Below, piece after piece: positions 55,153 to 64,000 of a DNA stretch of 64,000 nucleotides. A program made the translations under genes and the position numbers. The notes beneath the pieces were generated by a model, which saw only the letters and a program-made list of their open reading frames with translations, was not told where the DNA came from and did not search any database. This DNA comes from Linnemannia schmuckeri (taxonomy: Eukaryota; Mortierellomycota; Mortierellomycetes; Mortierellales; Mortierellaceae): NCBI GenBank assembly GCA_029449235.1, contig JANATG010000007.1:992001-1056000 (forward strand), read 5' to 3'. Within the stretch, counting starts at the first letter, position 1. Each line of letters begins with the position of its first letter.

Positions 55153-57915
55153 TTACAGGAAGGGCTCGAGATCGAACTCCATGGCAGAGGTGGGGAAGTT
55201 GAGGCCAAATTTCTCCAAAACCTCGGGGTGAAGGATACCGAACGATCCAATGACCTTGGTCTCTCCCTTCTGGCGGAGGTAAATATCTGCGCTTCTTGAT
55301 GGGAAGTACGTAGGGTCTAATGCCAAAAATAATAATTAATTGAAGGAGTTAATATTTGCAATCAAGGCAAAGATCTTTTTAACGAATAGCGAGCGTGCAA
55401 GTGAATTCTTTGAAAATAAAGTCAAAGGACGTACTCTCAGAGTCCTGAATCCAGTATCCGGAGGCAGTTCCGTTCTTATCAACGGGCTGGCAATGCAACA
55501 TCTGGAGGGTACGATCAAGCAAACCATGGATCTGCTCCAAGCCACTGGTCTTGTTGGAGTAAGTAGCGCAGACCTTGCGGACGTTACGCGAGCGACGCTC
55601 CTGGGTGTCATCCTTGATGGCAGTATCGCCGACCTCAAAGACCTTGATGGGCAATGAGTGCTTCTTGTTCTCCTTCAACGTCTTCAACACTCCGGGGAGG
55701 AGCGATGTGCGCACAACCTGGTACTCGATCGTCTTGGGGTGGGCAAGTCGGACGGCAATGTTGCCGGGATCCTTTTGGCGCAAGAAAGCGAAGTTCTCAT
55801 CATGCGAGCACTATGTTGATGGTGTATGCAATATGTGTTTTTTTAGTTAGAAGCGTTTCTTCTTTGTTTTGCACGTTTCCATTGCTTACTTTGACCTCCA
55901 AGCTGAGAGGAAATGACCATGCATGACGCGCCTATAGGACTTCACTTACCAAAGTCAAAGGGCTGACCTCGCTCCATCCAGCAAGAGCCAACTCGATACG
56001 GGCAGTGTCAGCCAACTTGTTGAGAGGGTAGGGCTTTCCGATGGTGCTGACAGAGGGAGCGGTGTGGGGCAAATTGTTGAATCCGTAAGCAATGGCAACA
56101 TCTTCCATGATATCGCACTGGTGAAGTACATCCGAGCGGGTGACGGGAACCTGAACAACAACCTCGTTCTTGTCCTCCTTGCTGGGGGTAGCCTCTAACG
56201 ACATCTTGTTCAAGAGGTCACAGATCTCGTCCGGGCTGAGCTTCAGTCCAGTGCAGCTGTTGATGTAGTCGACCTTGGCAGTGGTGATACGCGAAGTAAG
56301 GTCGGGGGTCACTCCTGCGGGCTGACGGTTATCCTCGTAGATGACCTCAACAGGCTCGACGCTAGTTATTTTTTTTAATACAAAATATGTAAAAAGCATT
56401 TACATTATGAGTCAGTGAGTCACACAAGACAACGTAAACCACATCGACACGATATACACCTTTGCGTCATAAAGAAACTTACGTGAAGGGCTCGGCGCAG
56501 TACTCGGAGAACATGGCAACCATGGTGTTGAGGACAATCTTGCCCTTGGTCAAGTCAGTAGCCGTGCACTCAATGAAGACGTTCTTGGTATCGAGGGTGA
56601 TCTTGGAGTGGTTGCTGTTGATGATGGGGGGCAAGGACAGGACCTGGCGGTTCTTGTCGTAGATGATGGGGTAGACGGGTGAATCACGGATGATAGGCAA
56701 GAACTTTCCAAGATGCTTGTCGTTCTCGTAAAAGGTCATCAACTCCTCGGCGTTCATGTTCTTCTCCTGGTTCAAGGGGACAAATTGAATATCCTTGGGG
56801 GCCAAGGCCTCATAGGTGAAAGGACCCTGGATGGTGTCGAGATCGTGGGTTCCAATGGCGACCAAAGTACGCTTCCTGCAAATGTTCATGTGGAGCTTAT
56901 CCTGCAAGTCGATAAAGTTCTTGTAGTTCAACTCGGTGAACTTGACATTCCTGAGAATAGCAGCGACAGCGAAGGGACGAATGGCAGCAGTCTAATCATA
57001 CAGCAGCAATAGTGCAATCAAAGGCTTTGCGTTAGTTACACATGCTTTATATAAGCGTGGCTCGTTCTTGGTCATATCCCTGACACTACTGCTCAATGGA
57101 CGTACCTCGGGCTTGATAATCAACTTCTGGAGCTTTCCGTCAGCGGGCACGATGGTCTTGAAGACTGGGGGCTTGGCCTTGCCTTGGAACACCAACAACG
57201 AGCGGGAGATACCTTCGTGGCACAACAGATCGTAACTATATAACATCGTCGCCAGATCATGAATTACGTTGCAGGTTAGATCCAGAGTTCCATCGCGCGA
57301 TATTACTATCCTCGGTCATGGATATCGTCCTTGCGGTAAAGCATAAAAACAATTGACAAGAAACGCATCAATTGGTGTCGGCATCGGATGAAAACGACTT
57401 CTTACCGGTTGGCGGGGATATCGATCTTCAAGATAGGTCTGTCCGACACGCTGTCATCGACTTTGTGGGCTCCAACCTCACGGATGGCCATCTCCTTGGG
57501 CGAGGTCTAATTAAATGATATCCAGCACATAAAAATAAACCAGTACGCCACAGGAAGGTATGAGATGAAGTTGATCAGCGGGGATGAATGTCACTCCTCC
57601 ATTCGAAAGACGTTGTGTTTCTTTCCAGTTGTGTCGAGAAATTCCTTACATCTTCCTCGAGCTCGATACCAAAGTTGAAGCAGAGGTCCATGAACTCATC
57701 GAAGGCTAGGAGGCGGTAGAGAGGAATGAGGAACGTTGGGTTTTCGTTGAGTTAAGTTGAATAGTAATTCCTTTGCTCACAACAATAAGGGCAGGAGTCG
57801 CTTCGGCGTTTGAGCTTTAGATGTAGAGAAGCAAACAGTACTGATAAGAAGACGTACTGTAGTCCCTTCCGAGGGCGGTGTAGAGCTCTTCCTTGTCGAC
57901 GTTGACGGTAGGCAT
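55153..57915 (-). CDS. FRS1: Phenylalanyl-tRNA synthetase beta subunit, cytosolic
   Basis: Beta chain of the heterotetrameric enzyme that charges tRNA-Phe. Eight exons on the minus strand: 57915-57858, 57705-57650, 57506-57406, 57235-57106, 56991-56483, 56361-55950, 55810-55435 and 55316-55153 (601 aa). The eukaryotic beta-subunit N-terminus (MPTVNVDKEELYTALGRDYTFDEF) precedes the B1 region (KIDIPANRYDLLCHEGISRSL), the B3/B4 editing module (IRPFAVAAILRNV; YENDKHLGKFLPIIR), the B5 domain (VDYINSCTGLKLSPDEICDLLNKMSL) and the pseudo-catalytic core (EDVAIAYGFNNLP; VFEVGDTAIKDD). It ends LEPFL. Length fits eukaryotic FRS1. Convergent with the JmjC gene. Very sure of identity; exon ends inferred from splice consensus and frame. 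Confidence 0.95.
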
Positions 57916-58664
57916 GTTGTAAAGTGTTAGAAAGTTACAATGGTCGTGATGAGAAAGAAGAGGGAAAAAAAGGCCGCAGGGAATTCTGACCCTTTGTTTA
58001 TTCGACAGCGAAGAACAAAATAAAATCAGTCATCGAGTTTGGATTTTAACGACTTCACGCCCCTTAATCCGATAACTCGCCGCTTCTGTTCTTTTCTCTG
58101 ACTCCATCTCTTGTCAGTGCATTCTAACAAGAGGGCGGCGCTATCTGATCCTTTGCCGCTGGCCATTGCAAACATCGCAAGCATTGCAAGCATTACAACA
58201 AGGATATATACCCAATTTGAATTGGAATGATGATCATTTTTGTTTTTTATGTGTCATTTTTTTTTAAATCCGAACAAGTAACTATGTACAATAGTTTTGG
58301 TTGCAGATAATGCAAAGACTAAAAGAACAAACGAAAAGCAAAAAAGCAAGAAGCAGCAGAACGCACTGTTGCTGGAGACAAATAAAAGGACAACTAGCGG
58401 ATGCAAGTACAAAGACATGGAAAAGCAAGGAGAAAAAAAGAAATCATGGTAAAAAGACAGGGGTAGAGAAAAAGCGACGATGCGAAAGAACAAACAGTAA
58501 AAAGACAAACAGCAAGAGAAAAGAAAGAAGCAAGTGAAAGAAGACGAGGAGATGTCGCGGAAAGAACGACTAGCGCTTAAAGGCCAGAGTAGTAAAGGGT
58601 GATCGGTGAGGGTTCACCCGTTCGTCCGATTCCTTAGACCGTTACGTCTCAGATTTTCTCCGTT
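57916..58664. other. intergenic region
   Basis: 749 bp upstream of PheRS beta and downstream of the bZIP stop (both minus). A-rich stretch at 58310-58540; no gene seen. Confidence 0.65.
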
Positions 58665-60346
58665 TTAATAAACATCGAGTTTGATACGCTTGTTGGAGCC
58701 TTGCTGGGACGACTCGTCGATGCTGGCAGTGACCTCATGAAGATGCGAGTCCTTCTCGACAATCAAGCCGCGCAACCACTTAACCTCCATCTCCAATTCC
58801 TTGACGCGGGCCTCCAATGTCTCGGCACGGAGGGTCTGCTCCTTGGCGGTCTGCTCCAAGGCCTGCTCACGCAGCTTCTTCTTGTAGCGGAAGCGAGCAG
58901 AGGCAGCAGTATTGCGGCGTCTCTTGTCCTCCTCAGCAGCGACCTTGGAAAGGTACTCGGGATCATCCTTCGAGAAGGAATCGGCTGCAGACAACTCGTG
59001 CTTAGTCTCAGTCTCATCGTCATCCTTATCCTTGCTCTCCGAAATGGGACTAGCCAAGGGAGCAGGTGTGGCTTTGGCCGAGACAGTGGCGGTCGCAGCG
59101 GCAGCGATGGCGCTGGCGCTGACGGTCGTGGGGCTCTTTGGAGCGATAGGCCCTGCGGGAGCGATAGCGGCCGGGGTCTGGATGGCCTTCAATGCCTTCT
59201 TAGCCGAGGAGGCAGCCTTGTACTGAGGCAAGGGCTGGCGCAAAAGCTTTGCAGCTGCGGGCGTAGTGGGCGCCGTGGCAGGGGCAATGTTGGGCAGGAG
59301 CAATGGCAGGCCAGACGAGGTCTGACGCTGCTGTTGCTGCTGCTGAACAGGTTGCGGTTGCTGAAGCTGCTGTTGCTGTTGCACCTGAGCCGATGCTGAG
59401 TAGGCTGCCAACAAGGAGTGGAAGGCATTGATAGCGGCGGCCTGCTCCTGGAGCTCGGGTAAGCTCTGGGGCTGGTTCGCATTGACCGGGTTACGCTGAC
59501 GGGTACGTTCCAAGAGAGAGAGAGGGCGAGCGTCTATTGTTGTTGTAGTTGTTGCGTGGGTAATTGATGTGAAGTTAGGTATATATGCATATGAAGAGGT
59601 CAGGGGATGTGGAACGCGAGCGCACAGTTGACAGGGAGGAGGGTGTATTGAAGGGGTGTGGAAGGAGAGGGTCGATAGTCATTTGGGCCAGCGATAGGAG
59701 AAATAGGCGGGTTGTGTGGGTGCCCCCGACAGACAATAGCAGATACGATAATCTCCACTTTTTCAATTATTAATCCACTCAGCGAGAAAGGAAAATTTTG
59801 AAAAGGGGTGTATGTGTGATTGAAGACAGCAGAACAGTGCAGACAGACAGACGATATTCCAAAGTGGGGGATGATAGACAAGACAAAGACAAGGGAACAT
59901 CGATACACATCGGACAGCCCAATTGGCCTGTCCCGCATGTTTCCCTTTTGGTTCGCTGCCAGTTGGTTACAGGTGTAAGAATGATTACCTTCTTGAGGGA
60001 GATTGAGGTACTCCATCAGATGCTTCTGATCCATTGCAGACTGGGGGTTATGGCCGACAGTTGCGATCTTGGCCGCAGCCACAGGTGCAGGGGCGGCGGC
60101 GGGAAGGACGGGCTGCTGCTGATGTTGCTGCTGAGCAGTGGTGATACCGTGGTGGGCGGGGGTGTTGAGGGCAGAGAGGGCATCGAAACCCGAGTCCTGC
60201 TCAAAGATACCCAGACCAGGAGGAGCGTCGTAGGTAAACTGGAGGTTAGTCCAGAGCGAGAGCTCAGCCGAGTAGTCTTCTGGCGAGGACATGACTGGAG
60301 ACTCTGAGTTGAGGTTGGCGATGAGAGAAAGGTAATCGTTGGACAT
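58665..60346 (-). CDS. bZIP transcription factor, CYS-3/MetR-like
   Basis: Two exons on the minus strand, 60346-59989 and 59533-58665 (408 aa). The basic region RRRNTAASARFRYKKK at about 324-339 is the hallmark of the Neurospora CYS-3 / MetR / Zip1 group of sulfur-metabolism regulators; the N-x2-A-A-x-x-R core contacts DNA. It is followed by a leucine-zipper helix (LEARVKELEMEVKWLRGLIVEK) to about 385 and a short tail. The N-terminal 320 residues are Gln, Ala and Pro-rich with acidic patches (SSPEDYSAEL; ESKDKDDDETET), as in activation domains. Likely nuclear. Regulation of sulfur genes is inferred from the basic-region similarity alone; a GCN4-type role is less likely. A minus-strand TATA-like element lies about 135 bp upstream. 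Confidence 0.88.
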
Positions 60347-63246
60347 GATCGAATATGTAAAAGGGGGTTTCTTTAGATGATGAGAGAGGTTGGGGGTTTT
60401 TTTGGATGATATTGCTGTTATGTATGCTGTAGTAGTAGGATTGAAGGCCTCTAAGTTTTTGAGTCGGCAGAGGGCGACTTTTTTATATGTGAAAAAAGCT
60501 TGGGGGACCCAGTGGGATGGCAGTAATGGCGTAATTGGCTCTTAGTGACAAGGGGAAGGTGTGAGGGAAGAAAGAAAGAAAGAAGTAGCTAAAGACCTTA
60601 GAAAACGTTTTTATAGTGCCGGAAAGGATGACTCGTTCGAGACCAGTCACTCCAGGCACGTTTTCGACTGCTGAAAATTTTGATGTTATTCTTGCCGCAC
60701 TGATATCAACCACTCACACAAAGAAGCGTACGCAAATCACACTCCTCCCCCTTTCCCTCTTCATCAGTCCACTCCCTCACTCTCTCTCTCTCTCATCACT
60801 CCTCACTCCAAAGCCAACATGGCTCCCTTCCTATTTCTTCTGTCGCTTACCTGTTCACCCGCCTGTGTACAAAGTCACCAAGTAAGAACTAAACGCAACT
60901 ACTTAAGCATTCTAAGGCTGTCAAGCCATAAAAGAGCAAAAGGCAGGGGTAGGCGGGCGGACGGCAGTTAAATCGAAGCGATCCTCTTGATCGCAAGTCC
61001 GCTTCCTCTGGTTGGATGTGAACAATGACTGGTCAGGCCTGGTCCTTCCCTTGAATTCTCTTCTCTTCTCTACTTGTTGTCTCGGATAAGGTCAAGTGGA
61101 GTACCCAACCAAATGGGGCTGCGTTGTTGGCATATGTTAGAAAAAAAAACGAAGCAGCCCCAACTCTATTCAAAAAGATAGCAAACATATTTTCACTTCT
61201 TGTTTTTTCCCGCCTCAAGTGTACATACATGTATGCAGTCTTCATTCATGCTCGCTTGTCTTGCTTTACTTTGCTTTACTTTGCGTTGCTACTTCAACTC
61301 ATTCTCATACCCCTCCTTTCAAACAAAAGCCCCCTTGCCCTGTTTTTTTTTGTGAACGATAGACTGTCCTCTATGTAGCTCGCTATTCCTGTTGCTCGCT
61401 TTAATCGTGTCTTCTCTCTATCTCTGTCTGCTACCCCTCAGGCAGCTAGGGTCTTATGAGCGAAGGGCGAAATCGGCTGGACAGCACAAGGTGACAAATC
61501 AACTTATTTAGGTTTGTTTTCTTTTTTTTTTCTTTTTTTCTCCAGTTCTCTCTGGCTTTCTCCTCCTCCATCTTTCCCTCGTTCAGCCGTAGCGAACTGG
61601 ACACTGGGGTCTTGATGCGCTTTTCTTTCATCACAGTACGACAATACGGCAGTATGTACTTTTTTTTTCTCACCACCTTGTTTCATTCGGCGCGTTGACA
61701 AATCACTTAGTGGGTTGCGCAGGCATTACAGTGAAGAAAATTGAAGAAAACAATGCGCGTCAATACGCAAACAAAAAAAACATCCGATCGCCTTCCATAT
61801 GCTTTTTTTTTGTTGTCGTCGCCATCCACCGTCATCACATATTTTTTGAACTAGTACCAGTCAGTGTCATTCAGTCCGCCGTTCTATGCCGTGTACACTC
61901 AAACCTTTTTTTTGTTTTGGGAGGTGCTGCTTTTGCTAAATTGAGACGTTTGAACTCCCCTTAATGCATTTATGGCCATAAAAAATAGTGCAAACACCCT
62001 TTTACGAGGGTACGCTTTCCAGTCATTCTTTGTCCAGCACTCTCGAAAAAATGGCCACTACTCCCAATACACTCAGGAAGAATGGAAAAGCAAATGCATC
62101 CTATATAATACAAGGCTGTTGGAGGCATGGAAGACTTGCTATGGCAGTACATCAAGCAATGATCTTTTTTGATTTTTTTTTGAGCCTCGAGGCTAGCCAA
62201 GTGGAACAAAAATGCTATGGTGTAGTTAACTAGCACAATGACATCTGAACTATGCAACGACCAGAGATACTCAGTCTTGAAAGGCACCGATAAAAACCTT
62301 GATCCATCATGAGCTCGGCTTCAGATACGATCAATCACTTCTGCGCTTCCTTCTATGTATATTGTATTTTTGGAAGAAAGGAGAAAAAGATGTAAGCAAC
62401 GCCAAAAGAAATAGTTAAGAAAAAAAGGAACCCGAAGATCAATTATACTCAACACACAGCTATTTACATTGAGTTTCATCCTGAGGTCCTTGGCGAGGTT
62501 ACTTGTGCAAAGCCATTCCTGTTCTTCGTGCTTTCTCTCTCATTCTCCATTTTCCACCTCTCCTTTTTCTCTTCCTCCTCCTTGGCCAACTCCTCCCGCA
62601 GACGTTAATGCGATCGTCCAGCAACAACGACAACTTTCCAAACATGCATAAGTTCATTGTGAATGCGTAGGGATGTCCACGCCTAATTGAAAAGACAAAA
62701 ATACAGTTTTTGTAAGGAACGGACAAGCTCTAATACTGCAACAACGCGTCTGTGGGGCATGTTACGTTCACAATTTTCTTACCAAAACTTTCTGGGTCTT
62801 TCAAATCACAAAATGATCAGGTCAGCGGTATCCCTGTCGGTAATACCCTTTTCGGGCTGTTTATAGTTCTTGGGGAAAACCCTCAGCGCATCCTATATTC
62901 ATGTTGAAGAACAATGACATAAGGCAGGCAACTGGGCGTTAGAAGCGGGCTGATCTAAATTCCAATGGAAAAGAAAAAACGCTGAAAGATATATTGGCTC
63001 AATACGTAACGGCTACCTTGGTCAGCGATTCTGCGACTGCTCTTGCCAAGTAGCCGTCCATATTTATTTGAAATATAACACGCAGCTTGTTGAATGGAGG
63101 TCTCTGTCGTGCGTGGAATCTGCAACCTACAACACAAGAGGAGTCACTCACACAACTCGCGCAGTTCCTCTGCCCTCTCTGTCTCCGAGTTAAACCTGTT
63201 GCGCCACGCTTTGATAGTCTGTGTTGTGTCGTAGCTATTTGCCATC
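60347..63246. other. 2.9 kb region without a supported gene
   Basis: Upstream of the bZIP gene. It holds CT-rich stretches (60735-60815), short A/T runs and scattered short frames. A 46-codon plus-strand frame at 63090-63230 (starting MEVSVVRG, Ser/His-rich) might be an exon, but has no clear splice partner. No tRNA, rRNA or known domain recognised. Confidence 0.55.
60481..60487 (-). promoter_or_regulatory. TATA-like element upstream of the bZIP gene
   Basis: TATAAAA on the minus strand, about 135 bp before the bZIP ATG, in otherwise mixed sequence. Position and consensus only. Confidence 0.45.
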
Positions 63247-63811
63247 ATGGCTCCTGTAACCAATGCACCAAAGGAGAAAGCAAGAACGTATTAGCATTCT
63301 CAATCTCTTTGTGAGGGAACGTGGCCGACAAGATGGACTTGGACAGCCACGACTTTCCCATCAGTTCAAGTGACGCGCCTGCACGTTTGAAGACTAATTG
63401 AATGTGGCTTAATATATTTACGGCGCGCTAACCTTCAGACGTTGCTTTGATTATTCTATTTTACTCAGAGGGGAAGACATCCGGTACGGCACCAGGGGCA
63501 CATAGCTCTGATTCCACAGAGCTCGACGGTATGACCACACCCAAGGGGTACGACGAGACCCGGAAGAAGGACACGAACAACGCTCCAGACGAGGTAGACT
63601 GGATTACGTTGATGACGATGCTTTGATCATGGCATCTTCTGAATCATCCCCTGTTAGTGCAGCAGCCACAAAGTCCACCACACAGTCCTCGTCACCAAAG
63701 TTGCCTTTTGGTATGAAAAGAAATTCCGCGAGCGCTGTTATCTTAGCGAATATCGATCGGCCGACGTGGAGAGCCAAGGTCCAAACGACGTTCCCGCCAC
63801 TATCAATATAA
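63247..63811 (+). CDS. Candidate small protein at the right edge, low confidence
   Basis: Model of two exons, 63247-63287 and 63520-63811 (110 aa), starting MAPVTNAPKEKART. The junction is in phase and the second exon stays open into SSESSPVSAAATKSTTQ and a basic C-terminus. The product is charged then Ser/Thr-rich, with no recognised domain. The donor (GTATTA) is weak. Other frames nearby are also open, including a minus-strand frame across 63600-63929 (MNYEEQQAEAGRR...), so strand and exon limits are uncertain. Confidence 0.22.
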
Positions 63812-64000
63812 TACCAAAGTACACATTAGTTCGCCGTGTCGATTTGGTATTGTTGTTGTTTCGAGAAGGAGGATTTTTCACCTCGGGGAGTCTTCTACCT
63901 GCTTCTGCTTGTTGTTCCTCATAGTTCATGTGGGTGTGGGAGAGTATGTGAGTTTTGCAAAATGTGCGTGTGTAGGAGTCAAAAAAGAGAAAGCCCAGTG

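Noticed and set aside
1..64000. CRISPR arrays, operon-like ribosome binding sites, riboswitches
   Set aside because: The DNA is eukaryotic with spliceosomal introns; no spaced repeats or bacterial signals were seen.

Overview
The window is nuclear DNA of a filamentous fungus. It has many short GT-AG introns (typically GTAAGT donors, often with a TAAT-type sequence just before the acceptor AG), long untranslated pyrimidine-rich leaders, homopolymer A/T tracts of 20-40 nt in introns and intergenic DNA, and strongly C-ending codon choice in the highly expressed chitin deacetylase. The protein set (chitin deacetylase, Kre9-type wall protein, LYC1 acetyltransferase, CYS-3-type bZIP) and the intron density suggest an early-diverging lineage such as Mortierellomycotina. 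That placement is an inference, not a measurement.

Layout, left to right: N-acetylglucosamine-6-phosphate deacetylase (-, 153-3135); a long protein with an N-myristoylation motif and a C-terminal methyltransferase domain (-, 5739-9046); a 6.7 kb gene-poor gap; a GPI-type chitin deacetylase (+, 15713-17134); a PTS2 peroxisomal 3-ketoacyl-CoA thiolase (-, 17735-19872); a retroelement-like insertion carrying an RNase H ORF, which sits exactly in the 5' end of a tRNA-Ile gene with a 14-bp duplication (20126-22819); cyclase-associated protein (+, 23011-25487); a Kre9-like GPI wall protein (+, 25989-27008); a two-finger C2H2 regulator (-, 27638-29899); a 3.6 kb gap; a Rab11/Ypt31 GTPase (+, 33459-35429); a LYC1-type acetyltransferase (-, 35920-37352); an O-fucosyltransferase-family type II membrane protein (-, 37932-39566); a small DAP1-like protein (+, 41148-41821); a 3'(2'),5'-bisphosphate nucleotidase (-, 42190-44658); a DDX42-type DEAD-box helicase (-, 44962-48987); a JmjC/ZZ-like/R1-zinc-finger chromatin protein (+, 49366-54787); phenylalanyl-tRNA synthetase beta subunit (-, 55153-57915); a CYS-3/MetR-like bZIP (-, 58665-60346); and an unresolved right edge with one weak small gene model.

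Most genes are unrelated housekeeping genes, not a cluster. Loose themes are chitin and cell wall metabolism (GlcNAc-6-P deacetylase, chitin deacetylase, Kre9-like protein), actin and membrane traffic (CAP, Rab11), and sulfur metabolism (bisphosphate nucleotidase plus CYS-3-like bZIP, about 14 kb apart).

The most unusual object is the insertion at the tRNA-Ile gene. A 2.6 kb segment is bounded by perfect copies of tRNA nucleotides 1-14, so the tRNA is left intact on one side. Its 754-codon ORF has a type I RNase H fold and two Cys/His clusters but no visible reverse transcriptase. A further degenerate copy of the tRNA 5' end lies just outside, suggesting the site has been hit more than once. 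All exon models were joined by hand from splice consensus and reading-frame continuity.
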